Program-made: the position numbers and the translations under genes
Shown here: positions 9,001 to 19,301 of the stretch, one piece after another
How the letters are laid out: the number at the start of each line of letters is the position of its first letter
Numbering within the stretch: position 1 is the stretch's first letter
The notes under the pieces: model-generated
Databases searched by the model: none
What the model was told of the DNA's origin: nothing
What the model saw: the letters and a program-made list of their open reading frames with translations, nothing else
Assembly (NCBI GenBank): GCA_032718475.1
Contig: JAUCBJ010006576.1
Location: forward strand, 1 to 64,000
DNA length: 64,000 nucleotides
Source of the DNA: Nemertoderma westbladi
Taxonomy: Eukaryota; Xenacoelomorpha; Nemertodermatida; Nemertodermatidae
Direction of reading: 5' to 3'

Positions 9001-11852
9001 ATGTACTGTTATCTAAAAGAATATTGGGGTTGCGTACCAGTGTAGTAATCTCCATAGAATAACATGATTCCGTGTTGTGGTATGAATCTCAGAGAGCTCA
9101 TTATTTGAGATGTAGACAGGAGATCGGATGAATAGCTCCCTGGTTCTAGAATATCATAAACCCCGTCAAACTCGTGTTCGTAAAGTATCCATCTAGAAAT
9201 AGAATTGCAAATATTAATTATGTTCCAGAATTAACCCAAATTTTTTAGATTCGCAGTGTACTATGATTAGGTGTTAATCATATAAAACTCTAGATCTTGT
9301 GCTACCAATGACTCATGGTAGCGAGGACTGTAGTAGTAGGGCGGTGCGTTTTTTACTTTTTTTCGATTTCATTGTTCTACCGGAGCACAAAAGTTGCCAA
9401 ATGGTAAAAAAATAAGGCAAAAAATATTTCTCGTCTATATCTTCACGGATCCCAAGAGGGTTTAAATTTTGAGCCATCACGATGCGCCATAATTAAATTT
9501 ATAGCAATATAACACATTAATGAAAGATCAATGACTCAATAAAGAACTTCCTGCTTGCATCAATTGTCATCAAATGGGTCCAAACTTAGTTAGGTACCAA
9601 AATTTTAATTTTTGGATTAAGGGAACTAGTGCCACAGGCACATGGACAGAACCTACCCTTTGGCACAAGTGATGATAATTCTAAATTTTCGCGATGGCCA
9701 ACTTTGAGTTATCCTACTGCATTAATATTATGCTCATTAGAACCACAATGACCGATTTAGTGGAAGTAGACACCTTCAAAACAAACGTAGAGCGAATAGT
9801 TCTTGAAATATCGCTGAAAATGTGAAGTCTGGCACAAGTCTTCATTTACTGCCTTGATGCGATATGTTCAAAAAAAATTTATTTTTTCTTATCTCAAGGA
9901 ATCAAGAATAGACACATCGCTGCAACAAAATGATTTATAGTGTATACAGACACCTTCAAAATTAAAGAGTAGTGATTAATTCACTATAGTTTTTGTACAA
10001 AGTGTGCGGAATGGGTCAACTCAATATCAAGTATTAATTGGTGGAAATAGTCTTGACAATTTTTAAAATAGCTCAAGAACTACTGACTCTACTCTTATTT
10101 TGAAGGAGTCTACACCCACTACATCGATTATTTCTGTGATGTGTCTATTCTTGATTCCTTGAGATAATTCAAAATAAAATTTTGTTAGGAATTGTCCATA
10201 TCGCATCAAGGTGGTAATGTAGACTAGTGCCGGACTTCACATTTTCTGCGATATCTCAAAAACTATTCGCTCTACGTTTGTTTTGAAGTTGTCTACCCCC
10301 ACTAAATCGGACATTGCGGTTCTAATGAGCATAATATTAATGCAGTAGGATAACTCAAAGTTGGCCATCGCGAAAATTTAGAATTATCATCACTTGTGCC
10401 AAATGGTAGGTTCTGTCCATGTGCCTGTGGCACTAGTTCCCTTGATCCAAAAATTAAAATTTTTGTATCTAACTAAGTTTTGACCCATTTGATGACATTT
10501 GATGCATACAGGAAGTTCTTTGATCTTTCTTTGAAGTCATTGATCTTTCATTAATGTGTTATATTGTTATAATTTTAATTGTGGTGCATCGCGAAGGCTC
10601 AAAATTTCAACTCTTTTGGGATCCTTCAAGATATCGATGAAATTTAGAGAATTTTGAAACTTGCAAAAGTTGCCAAGTGGTAAAAAATTAAGGCAAAAAA
10701 ATTTCTTCCGGTAGAACAACGAAATCGAAAAAAAGTAAAAAACGCACCACCGTACTGTAGTAGTAGCTAGGAGCTCGTGGCAGTAGCTGGGACCCGTGGT
10801 ACTAGATCGGAGACTATAGTAAACTACACTTTGTAAACAATTAGATATCTCCATAATCCGCCTGCTGCATTAAGGTTGCACATGAGATACTATAGTGGCT
10901 TAACAAAAATGGTAGAAAATTACTCCATTGAGCAGCAGTAGTACTTGTACTATTTGTGACTAAATAATCGGACCGAGTTTCCAGTGTATTCTGTGTGGCT
11001 TCCAAATCCTGGAAAGCCCATTCACGGCTGCCAAGCTTTCCCTTACGTATTCGAAGGACCTCGCATGACTTCCGGATCTATCATGATCCTAGGTAACAGA
11101 AATCATCTACATTCTAAGGCATATCATCCTTTGAGATAATTATCTTATGATCAGACATTTCCTGAGGTCATTCAAAGTGAATTGTCTAAATTGTTAACAA
11201 TTAGACCAACACTAAAAGCAGCCTGTTCTGATAATCTGATGAGACGTTGGGCTCCATCCTTATTGATTCCGAGAGCACACTAAGTCATCTAGATCAGTTA
11301 CGTACTTGGCTGGATTTCCTCGACTTTTGGAGCCAGTACGCGGTGTAACCATTACTCCTATCATTATTATGATGACCTAAGGATATGCCATATAATATAG
11401 TAAACCACAATTATGAATAAGATTATCATCATTATAATGACATATATTCAACCAAAATTATGAATCCTGGAGGAATCTCACCCTGGAGGAATCTCAATAA
11501 AAATGTGGTAAAATGATAAAAGTATGATGTCCATTTCGAGGGGCTCCATAAATATCACTTAATAACTAATTTTATTCTATTTCACTAATTATACTAACCA
11601 AATACCGAAATAATTTATTATTAGATTTATTGGAACTTACGTGCCACACTTTACGTCGACTGAATAAACTGCATCATTCATGTCTAGTGCAGCTAACTGC
11701 ACCATGTTGGTTTCGGAAGAGATTTCCACTTTCTGTCCACCGAGGTTGTCCTCTGGGTAGAGCTCTATGAGAGGCTGACAGGTGGTGTCTGCAGCTGTAG
11801 CGCAGCTCATACTGACTACCATGACAATAAGTAGAAGTGAATTTATTGCCAT
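1415..11852 (-). CDS. Secreted two-domain beta/gamma-crystallin-like protein, 4 exons
   Basis: Gene model by splicing on the minus strand: 11852-11641, 9192-9038, 8129-7979, 1541-1415. Exon lengths 212, 155, 151 and 127 nt sum to 645 nt, exactly 214 codons plus stop, and every junction has GT/AG ends in matching phase (2, 1, 2). Residues 1 to about 21 form a hydrophobic signal peptide. The mature protein holds two beta/gamma-crystallin domains of paired Greek keys: a first key with LIELYPEDNLGGQKVEI, a second with the classic WILYEHEFDGVYDILEPG followed by SSLRFIP, and a more divergent second domain starting GIMLFYGDYYTG and ending with PGYYGTDLEINISSILIV. Such proteins are Ca2+-binding or structural; secreted forms occur in many invertebrates. 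Its precise function is unknown. Introns 1 to 3 are full of transposons. Possible alternative exons lie in intron 2. Confidence 0.88.
1793..2850 (+). pseudogene. Transposon-derived C-terminal protein fragment, GC-rich
   Basis: A GC-rich island inside the AT-rich third intron. The 284-residue frame 1793-2647 has a zinc-finger-like CEGCGEPFSTTHALNC, then RHDEVREVIGDLI and a segment FDIAIVNADAPSY...EQRVRAKKVHY, and a second frame from 2647 continues with VARRQWMRERGLAC and LQFALLHSNSLCLRG, so one frameshift separates them. I recognise this as a segment that recurs in invertebrate retrotransposon proteins, with a CCHC-type finger followed by a possible nuclease-like region. I cannot assign the superfamily securely. 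No RT domain is visible nearby. It is a 5'-truncated, frameshifted remnant. Confidence 0.55.
2930..3134. repeat. AT-rich microsatellite tract
   Basis: Long (TA)n at about 2940-3005 followed by ATTATT repeats. The block from about 3010 to 3125 (TTAATAAATAATAATTAGTCC...) recurs at 5930-6045. Confidence 0.75.
3198..4792 (-). mobile_element. 5'-truncated RTE-like non-LTR retrotransposon (LINE-A copy 1)
   Basis: Minus-strand LINE lacking its 5' half, including the endonuclease, and ending in a short (TAG)n tail at 3198-3210. It lies within intron 3 of the crystallin-like gene. A second copy of the same family is at 52851-56020 on the other strand. Confidence 0.85.
3206..4790 (-). CDS. LINE-A reverse transcriptase, N-terminally truncated
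   Basis: The open frame runs without stops through a complete non-LTR reverse transcriptase. Visible blocks: NNKASGLDEIPAEVWK, LPKKGD...NYRGICLL, FRPSRSTIAQ, motif A FVDFKKAFDSIHRG, GVLQGDTLAPLLF, the catalytic TDFADDIALL, then the thumb (FQYLGSWI) and a C-terminal GHCWRSKDEVIPDLL...RGRPAITYIDQ typical of the RTE-like clade. The stop is at 3206-3208. The first 30 or so codons past about 4790 are AT-rich flank, not element. The apurinic endonuclease domain is missing through 5' truncation, so this copy is not autonomous, but the lack of stops suggests a recent insertion. Confidence 0.85.
4956..7745. repeat. Intronic region built from duplicated segments
   Basis: No gene recognised. Two pairs of near-identical direct repeats: about 4956-5045 with 6064-6175 (TAGATAAATGTCCTATTCTT...), and about 5418-5870 with 7212-7670 (CTTTGTGTAACTAAAATTCA...ATAATTATCAGTCAG). 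The second pair contains a 110-codon open frame on the minus strand in both copies (5462-5794 and 7252-7584) with few changes, resembling nothing I know. The arrangement suggests a roughly 1.8-kb segment was duplicated in tandem and then altered. Confidence 0.65.
7979..8129 (-). CDS. Crystallin-like gene exon 3
   Basis: Acceptor TTGTAG, donor GTAATT. Enters in phase 1 and leaves in phase 2, matching exons 2 and 4. Encodes GEALVSCNSPLVKVDGEVF and the segment up to PWTAYR, part of the second, divergent beta/gamma domain. Confidence 0.82.
8190..8223. repeat. Poly-C tract
   Basis: About 33 bases that are cytosine except for a single A, in intron 2 of the crystallin-like gene. Length is probably variable and may be unreliable in the assembly. 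Confidence 0.9.
8600..8993 (-). repeat. Four tandem 66-nt symmetric mini-exons (candidate cassette exons)
   Basis: A 109-110-bp unit repeats four times downstream of exon 2, and the 3' end of exon 2 itself is the fifth, founding copy. Each unit contains a 66-nt open block bounded by TATAG on the acceptor side and GTAAGG or GTATGG on the donor side: 8993-8928, 8884-8819, 8774-8709, 8665-8600. Entering in phase 1, all four are free of stops and read roughly VVFIFIPTxRIILFSQPYYK, related to exon 2's RFIPQHGIMLFYGDYYTG. 66 nt keeps phase 1, so any one or several could sit between exons 2 and 3 without shifting frame. Whether they are spliced in is unknown. Confidence 0.6.
9038..9192 (-). CDS. Crystallin-like gene exon 2 (signature Greek key)
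   Basis: Acceptor CTATTTCTAG, donor GTACGC. Encodes the best beta/gamma-crystallin signature in the gene, WILYEHEFDG...LEPGSY...ISSLR-like, and the first strand of the next domain (IMLFYGDYYTG). It ends in phase 1. Confidence 0.9.
9340..10753. mobile_element. Foldback DNA transposon with ~0.7-kb inverted arms
   Basis: The sequence starting GGCGGTGCGTTTTTTACTT is mirrored as its reverse complement up to 10753 (...AAGTAAAAAACGCACCACCGT). Nearly the whole 1414 bp is one large inverted repeat with a short centre near 10000. It is flanked by 13-bp direct copies of ACTGTAGTAGTAG (9327-9339 and 10754-10766). It encodes no transposase, so it is non-autonomous. The superfamily is not settled: long inverted arms would suit a Mutator-like or foldback MITE, but the repetitive TAG target obscures the real duplication length. 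It lies in intron 1 of the crystallin-like gene. Confidence 0.85.
10767..10985. other. Intronic sequence, nothing recognised
   Basis: Short GTAGTAGCT/GTGGTACTAG-like repeats only; no coding or structural feature seen. Confidence 0.4.
10990..11390 (-). pseudogene. Decayed LINE-B reverse transcriptase fragment
   Basis: Read on the minus strand this aligns, with many substitutions and small indels, to LINE-B at about 51150-51560: the stretches equivalent to GGCTCCAGAAGTCGATGAAA, AACTGATCTAGA, TCAAAGGATG, GGATCATG.ATCCGGAAGTCA and CCTTCGAATACGTAAGG are all visible in order. The FADD catalytic region is destroyed. An old insertion in intron 1. Confidence 0.75.
11641..11852 (-). CDS. Crystallin-like gene exon 1 (start codon, signal peptide, first Greek key)
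   Basis: ATG at 11850-11852. The first 21 residues are hydrophobic and end in CATA-A, a plausible signal peptidase site. The exon stops at a GTAAGT donor (11640-11635) leaving two bases (AC) that join the A opening exon 2 to make a Thr codon. Confidence 0.88.
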
Positions 11853-12680
11853 ATTGCAACAAATTACCCCAATAGAATGAATTGAATTGATTTGAAATTC
11901 TTGTAAATTGTATTTTAATGTAGCAAAATTGATATATTACTGGATTATGCCTACTTACTGTGTTATGTAACTCAGGTTATTAAATGCTCCAGTTGAACAC
12001 GAAATAATTTTATATGGCAGGGAATTTATAAGGAAGGAGAGACAATTTACCAGTGTAATTGAAGACAATTTTTTAAAGTGTGTGAAATCTGAAACCTTTT
12101 TGGCAGATACTTTTGCAGTACCCACTGCTTAGCGATTAGACCTATTGTACGAAGCTGGTACATGTGCTGGCGGTTTCAGTTTTGTCCATTTAGCTACATA
12201 ATCTGCTACACGGCACAATTCCCGGTAGGCCTATTAGCCAACCGCAGGTAAAGTACCGGCATGGACGTAGAAACAGTAAGTTAACAATGTAGATTGATTA
12301 TGACTACTCTGGGTACTGTATGTGTAAACTTAATAGTAAATTTACTGTTTGCTAACAATCACTACTGGTACTGTATGAGTAAACACCTTTTAATAGTAAG
12401 TATACAGTTAGCTAACAATTAACTATACAGACATTCAGAGTCTGTTGAAGACTCAAATGAATTTGTGATGATTCGTAAGTAATGGGAATGATATATTTTC
12501 TTATATGGAGTAGGCCTAATGATATATAATAGTTCTGCAATCTTCCTTCATTCTTCAAATAACAATAAAGTTGTTAACATCGATTTACTCCCACCAGTAC
12601 GATGCTGCGGAATTATACAATATGTAATCCCCCGCTGCTTTGTTTGCAACTGTAAAATCAATGTTTTTAATCTTAGGAAG
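11853..12680. other. Upstream region of the crystallin-like gene
   Basis: No gene seen. Contains the putative TATA boxes and, at about 12295-12415, two diverged copies of a ~60-bp direct repeat (CTGTATG.GTAAAC...TAATAGTAA.T.TACAGTT.GCTAACAAT). Confidence 0.45.
12008..12030 (-). promoter_or_regulatory. Possible TATA box of the crystallin-like gene
   Basis: On the minus strand TATAAATT (12023-12030) and TATAAAA (12008-12014) lie about 160-180 bases upstream of the start codon. Position and sequence fit a core promoter, but AT-rich DNA makes chance matches likely. Confidence 0.3.
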
Positions 12681-14939
12681 CGAGATGCGATATATTGGAA
12701 GCGAGTGGTGTGATGTAGATAATTCAGTATGGAACGAGTGGTGTGATGTAGATAGTTCAGTATGGAACGAGTGGTGTGATGTAGATAGTTCAGTATGGAA
12801 CGAGAGGTGTGATTTAGATAGTTCAGTATGGAAGCAAGTGGTGTGATGTAGATAGTTCAGTATGGAAGCGAGTGGTGTGATGTAGATAGTTCAATATGGA
12901 AGCGAGTGGTGTGCTGTAGATAGTTCAGTATGGAAGCGAGTGGTGTGATGTAGATAGTTCAGTATGGAAGTGAGTGGTGTGATGTATATAGTTCAGTATG
13001 GAAGCGAGTGGTGTGATGTAGATAGTTCAATATGGAAGCGAGTGGTGTGCTGTAGATAGTTCAGTATGGAAGCGAGTGGTGTGATGTAGATAGTTCAATA
13101 TGGAAGCGAGTGGTGTGCTGTAGATAGTTCAGTATGGAAGCGAGTGGTGTGATGTAGATAGTTCAGTATGGAAGCGAGTGGTGTGATGTAGATAGTTCAA
13201 TATGGAAGCGAGTGGTGTGCTGTAGATAGTTCAGTATGGAAGCGAGTGGTGTGATGTAGATAGTTCAGTATGGAAGCGAGTGGTGTGATGTAGATAGTTC
13301 AATATGGAAGCGAGTGGTGTGCTGTAGATAGTTCTGAATGGAAGCGAGTGGTGTGATGTAGATAGTTCAATATGGAAGCGAGTGGTGTACTGTAGATAGT
13401 TCAGTATGGAAGCGAGTGGTGTGATGTAGATAGTTCAATGTGGAAGCGAGTGGTGTGCTGTAGATAGTTCAGTATGGAAGCGAGTGGTGTGATGTAGATA
13501 GTTCAATATGGAAGCGAGTGGTGTGATGTAGATAGTTCAGTATGGAAGCGAATGGTGTGATGTAGAGCACATAATGGAAGCGAGTGGTGTGATGTTGATA
13601 GATCAGTATGGAAGCGAGTGGTGTGATGTAGATAGTTCAGTATGGAAGCGAATGGTGTGATGTAGAGCACATTATGGAAGCGAGTGGTCTGATGTTGATA
13701 GATCAGTATGGAAGCGAGTGGTGTGATGTAGAGCACATTATGGAAGCGAGTGGTGTGATGTAGATAGTTCAGTATGGAAGCGAGTGGTGTGATGTAGATA
13801 GTTCAATATGGAAGCGAGTGGTGTGCTGTAGATAGTTCAGTATGGAAGCGAGTGGTGTGATGTAGATAGTTCAATGTGGAAGCGAGTGGTGTGCTGTAGA
13901 TAGTTCAGTATGGAAGCGAGTGGTGTGATGTAGATAGTTCAGTATGGAAGCGAGTGGTGTACTGTAGATAGTTCAGTATGGAAGCGAGTGGTGTGATGTA
14001 GATAGTTCAATGTGGAAGCGAGTGGTGTGCTGTAGATAGTTCAGTATGGAAGCGAGCGGTGTGATGTAGATAGTTCAATATGGAAGCGAGTGGTGTGCTG
14101 TAGATAGTTCAGTATGGAAGCGAGTGGTGTGATGTAGATAGTTCAATGTGGAAGCGAGTGGTGTGCTGTAGATAGTTCAGTATGGAAGCGAGCGGTGTGA
14201 TGTAGATAGTTCAATATGGAAGCGAGTGGTGTGCTGTAGATAGTTCAGTATGGAAGCGAGTGGTGTGATGTAGATAGTTCAATATGGAAGCGAGTGGTGT
14301 GCTGTAGATAGTTCAGTATGGAAGCGAGTGGTGTGATGTAGATAGTTCAATGTGGAAGCGAGTGGTGTGCTGTAGATAGTTCAGTATGGAAGCGAGTGGT
14401 GTGATGTAGATAGTTCAGTATGGAAGCGAGCGGTGTGATGTAGATTGTTCAATATGGAAGCGAGTGGTGTGCTGTAGATAGTTCAGTATGGAAGCGAGTG
14501 GTGTGATGTAGATAGTTCAATATGGAAGCGAGTGGTGTGCTGTAGATAGTTCAGTATGGAAGCGAGTGGTGTGATGTAGATAGTTCAATGTGGAAGCGAG
14601 TGGTGTGCTGTAGATAGTTCAGTATGGAAGCGAGTGGTGTGATGTAGATAGTTCAATATGGAAGCGAGTGGTGTGATGTAGATAGTTCAGTATGGAAGCG
14701 AATGGTGTGATGTAGAGCACATAATGGAAGCGAGTGGTGTGATGTTGATAGATCAGTATGGAAGCGAGTGGTGTGATGTAGATAGTTCAGTATGGAAGCG
14801 AATGGTGTGATGTAGAGCACATTATGGAAGCGAGTGGTCTGATGTTGATAGATCAGTATGGAAGCGAGTGGTGTGATGTAGAGCACATTATGGAAGCGAG
14901 TGGTGTGATGTAGATAGTTCAGTATGGAAGCGAATGGTG
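12680..14939. repeat. 34-bp minisatellite array, left part
   Basis: About 66 head-to-tail copies of a 34-bp unit, GTATGGAAGCGAGTGGTGTG + ATGTAGATAGTTCA. Variants (GTGTGATGTAG/TTCAAT and GTGTGCTGTAG/TTCAGT) alternate to give a 68-bp higher-order dimer over much of the array, and blocks of about 230 bp containing a distinct TAGAGCACAT variant recur at 13503-13736 and 14653-14890. The array stops abruptly at the LTR start (14940) and resumes at 43347. Open frames inside it are by-products of the repeat. Confidence 0.95.
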
Positions 14940-16112
14940 TGTTCACGCTTTTAGACCTTTAGCAGTTTAACCTGCCAAATTTAGGTGTCTTCTAGGTTAT
15001 AAATCGACTTTAGCCTATAACAAGTATTTGATACACATAAAGTTACATTAGCCAAAGCCAGCCTATGCGCGATCATTCACCCACGGTTAAGGGAGACTGG
15101 ATTCGGATGCTCTGACCTTATTGCGGTGTAGGCCTACTGTACTATTCGATTGATCGTTAATATATAATCTCTGACAAATATTATTCACTTTCGGGAAATA
15201 TTAACAGTTCCTTTAGGACGTGGCGCTCTAAGTATGTAAACAGAGTTATGACTTACACTAAACACAACGGGATGGCTAATGATTTACGTATGAAGCGCAT
15301 TCTTTAGGAAATGCTTTGTTACTTCACACTCATGCACACTACCGCACACTGCTGCACACTGATCTGCCGACCTTCACTAATTTTATTCATATATAAGGAG
15401 AACAGCAACTGACACATGTAGGGTCTATGAAATAGCATTCAATTCACTCCAAAACCACTATAATGTAAGTCGCAATTGCTATATGTAACTGGTCTCTCAA
15501 ACCTTTAGTATATCAAGAAGATTGGGGTTTTATGATTATTTATCGATATTCTCCAAATATAACAACATTCCATCAACTGATAACAATTAATAACCGACAG
15601 TAAATAGCAGTAAAAAAATGCGGTGTTTGTATGTGATCAGGTTTGTGATAAGTTCGTGAATTATGATAACAGTTATACGTTTCTATGATCAAAGCCGTTC
15701 TAATGTTTGGCTAAAGTCTGAAACACAGAATAATTCCACAGCCGATGTTCTGGGCTCAGGAAAAAAGATAAACAAAGACCATAATGCATTGCGCGATTTC
15801 CCGGAGGCTTCTGTGCAAATAAAATGAAAATCGATCTGATTGGTCGAGCCGAACAAAGAACAAAGAAAAGCTCTACGTCGACATATCAGCTGATAGATGT
15901 CGTCATCTGAACTACACTGTATCAAGAGTATTTTGGCGTATTGCAGCATAAAAATGGCTTGTTATGTCCGCTAAAGTACACATACAGAAAAATGGCTTTT
16001 TATGTCCACTAAAACACCTACACAGTAAGAAAACGGCTTTTTATGTCCGTTAAAACACCTAAAGAGTACTTTGCGGGAAAAATGACTAGTTATATCCGCA
16101 AAAGCCTTTACA
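14940..16112 (-). repeat. 3' LTR of the outer element
   Basis: Starts TGTTCACGC and ends CCTTTACA. The last 160 bases (U3 start in element sense) hold about four diverged copies of a ~45-bp unit with TTTTATGTCC.CTAAAACACCT. In element orientation an AATAAA occurs near 15380. Just outside it (16113-16135) is the polypurine tract equivalent. Confidence 0.92.
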
Positions 16113-16190
16113 CCGCCCCCAGAAAATGGGATTTAATTCTATAAAATATAAAAAATCACAGTTTCTAAAATATAAAAATACTCTAAACAG

Positions 16191-17742
16191 TTAGTCCTTC
16201 TCACGCGAACGGCGTTTACGCAGTTTTTTGAGGCTAGCAAGAGTCCTTTTCTCTTTGGGGCGAGCCACTTTACTAGGAGGGCTATAACTCCTGGGTGAAG
16301 GGTGCAATACAATTGCATCGGAAGGTTTAGGATGACGGTCGGTGTATCTGCCGGTCGAGGTACTCGGTTGGTCGGTATCAACCTCAGTGGAACGAGGTCG
16401 AACAACCTTCAGAGCGCGTTTCAAGACAGTAGCTCTTACTGGTCCCTGACGATTCGTTTGCACAAGAGCAGTAGGTGGACCGGGTGTAGTGAGAAATTTC
16501 CTCGGTTTGATGGTTCTTTCCGACTCGAGTTCTCGGGCTCTGTCGAAATCGATATGCTTCTCCTCGAGCTGATTTTCCTCCGCTTGTCGTTGGAAGCATT
16601 CGTCTAAAACTCGTTTAGAGAGTAGGGTCGTCCAAGTTCGATATCTTCTTAGAGATTCTGGATTTCCCGATCGAACTGATATAAAGCTAATTCGTTTACT
16701 GCTTGGACTTGTTGCTGCAATTTACGTTTTTCTAAGCAATCGTAGGTTCCTTTTCCCATCTTTTATAGAATAGTGTCTAACGCGTTGCGTACAATTTTCT
16801 CCTTCACTTCGGTGACAGATTATATCGGGTTAAACAGGGACGATTATCCGGTTGAATGGCGATATTAGGTGTCCGCGTCCCAATCCGGCCAGGGAAGATG
16901 TGCGAATATCTAGGGAGCCCACTACCGGAGTGCCACTGACTAATTGTTCGGGTAACACTAGATCTTTAAATAGTGAGTGCAGTTCAGGGGGATCCGTTAT
17001 ACTATCAGGATCAAGAGTCTGAGGTCTCACCAGGGAATGAGGAGGTCTGACCGAGTATTCCGGAACTCTGATCATGGGTTTATTTAAGGATCGTTTGAGT
17101 CGATCGAGCGTAGATGATACATCGAACAAGTTTTGCTCGAAACTCCCGTAAATATAACGAGTAAAACTGCGCCTAGAGCAACGTCTCCGCGGATGCCCAT
17201 GCCCCCCCGCCTGCTGGTTGGGTCTTGGGCATTCATCGCAATAATACCAAAGACGCACGTCTTGTAGGGGAAACGCGGGTGATATTTATTCGGTTTTACA
17301 ATGTTTCTCTCAAGAATTCCAAATATACGTTGGAGTTACCGCGTTTATCAGGTTCTTTAACGTCTTCTCTTTCGAGTCGATTTCGAATAGAATTTTCGCA
17401 TTCGACTTTCAGTTTATCGTTCCGACTCCGCTGGGTAGGATATTTAAATAGGGCCATTTCCCTTTCGGTGTCGACATCGTCCGTATCGTGTAAATCGATA
17501 GGATGACCAGTAGTTAAGAAGTCCATATGCGTACCATTACGATGCGTATAGCGAGCAGTGAATTTTCGATAGTCCAATTCACGAGTGAGCTGCTCCTGGG
17601 ACATTGGCGGTTCGATATAACGACCATCGTCCTCCGTAGTAGTTGGACCAGCGTCGCCGTGTATTAAGATATCAACAAATGCTTGCAACGGTAGAGTATA
17701 TCGCTCCCTGATACCAAGATCATATTCTATCAACTCAGTCAT
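16191..17742 (-). pseudogene. ORF3 of the outer element, deleted and frameshifted
   Basis: Homologous to the inner element's ORF3 but reduced to its ends. The N-terminal part (17742-17296) matches up to LEFLRET and then loses about 180 bp; the frame then changes to RLWYYCDECPRPNQQ (17258-16830). Two stops follow. A 2.6-kb internal deletion joins the LEEKH-like coiled region directly to the C-terminal RAREL segment, removing the zinc knuckles and most of the conserved core. The basic C-terminus KVARPKEKRTLASLKKLRKR survives, ending at 16191. At the position where the inner copy has a TAA stop this copy has TAC, so the ancestral frame was open there. Confidence 0.85.
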
Positions 17743-19301
17743 AGCTGCTATATGAGTTTATCAATATTATAATGAGTTTATAATTAGGCTAGCGGGCGTC
17801 GCTGCCTAATCCTCACGGCCCCCGTACAGCGCAAGATCCTCAGCGCTGATATACTGTCGCCGATGTGCCTATCGCCAACATAGTAGCTGCACAACGACAA
17901 CAACAACCAGCGCGAGTCACTCCACTGTCCGTCCCAAGGGCTAAGATTTACTTCAGGTTCTTACTGCAGAGTTAGGGCTACTTTCACAATTGCGACTCGC
18001 TACTGTAAACACACTTTAGTAGTAACATTCACCTATAAACGCACAAATTCCACACAACTGACACAAACCGCACACATTCGGGCCATTTGTCCGTTAGTCA
18101 AGTGCCTTCCAGAATGCCACGTTATTATTGGGTATCCTTGGATACTAGCAGTGTGCTATTTATTCCTTATGCTATTCAATGGGGCAAGCCTTTATTGTTC
18201 TTTTAATTCACTTCTAATTCTAGTGTGATTGTTGCCATGGTGACATTATGGAAAGCTAGCAGTAGAATTAGGGTAATTCTCATGCATACAGATCTGGGAT
18301 GCTATTTAATAGTAATTCTTTAATTATCAATATTCCTCTTTATACATGATTTTATGAATTTTATCGGCTATTGACTATATATTGGAGATTCTCGCACACT
18401 AATACACTTAATAGGGTGAATCTCCGCTCCCATGATCTATTAATTAATGGAATTTTGGGAATATTATAAATTGTATAAAATAACAATTTATCAAATTCAT
18501 TAAATGAGATGAATTTAAATTTATTCCCGTAAATTTTATTATTTATCCTTAAAACAGACATAATTTTATTCCAGAGCATGTCTGGGGACTAGAATCCTTT
18601 ATTCTAGGAAATTTGTCCTTTTAAGAGTATCGCTAAGTGCTACGATATCTTAATCGACTAGAATTTTAAAGGATCTAAAATTTAACAGATTTTAATTTAT
18701 AGATTTTCTAGAGTTAACTTTTAAATATTTACTCTATTGTATTTGTTTGACAGATTTTATAAATATTAATAGTTAATATTTAAGATGGGCACCGGTTTAT
18801 TCCAGAACATGTCTGGGGACGTTAACCATTGATTCTAGAATTTTGTCTTTCAAGTATATCGGTGGGTGCCGCGATATCTTAATCGACTAGAATTACAGAT
18901 GGTCAAAGGGTTTAACAGATTGATTTTGCGTTTTACGCTACTGTTAAAGGGACATCACGCTACTATATGTATTATTTAATATACGGTAGGAGAGCAATAT
19001 TGCAAGAAGCAATGTCAGTGAGAAGAGGCAAGTCGTTTCCAAGGTCTACCCAGAGCTTGGTTTAGCCGAGACACGAGGATCTGAACTTTGCATTCCTAAT
19101 ACTCTACTTACCAATAATACTTGAATATAGTAGGAGCTTTATTGTACTTTAATAAGTACGGACATTTCATCTTACTGTAGTCACGTATTTATAATATGAT
19201 ACGGACAGTAAGGAAAGAGAAAAAGAATTATTTCTCGCCGTCGCACTAAATATATAATATATAAGTAATTAAGTAATAAGACTAATATATATTGCACTAA
19301 T
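17743..19301 (-). other. Pol-ORF3 spacer of the outer element
   Basis: Non-coding, homologous to 24989-26460. Contains two copies of a ~110-bp block, each with an imperfect palindrome TTCCAGA.CATGTCTGGGGAC (18570-18589 and 18801-18820) followed by GCGATATCTTAATCGACTAGAATT-like sequence. It ends at the target site CTAAT where the inner element inserted. Confidence 0.7.

Noticed and set aside
10567-10854. 95-codon minus-strand frame
   Set aside because: Lies mostly inside the right arm of the foldback element with no similarity or conserved mirror frame.
10985-11095. Plus-strand exon-like block with AG/GT ends and a reading resembling CQAFPYVFEG (fibronectin type II-like)
   Set aside because: The minus strand aligns over this whole stretch with the LINE-B RT at about 51430-51560, so it is antisense transposon sequence and the exon look is accidental.
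12680-14939. Regular repeats reminiscent of a CRISPR array, and long frames rich in HHTTRFH-type repeats
   Set aside because: Head-to-tail tandem units without unique spacers in an animal genome: a minisatellite. The frames are forced by the repeat period.
18566-18820. p53-type half-sites (RRRCATGYYY) in the pol-ORF3 spacer
   Set aside because: Single half-sites within a larger palindrome; no basis to assign this factor in an unidentified organism.
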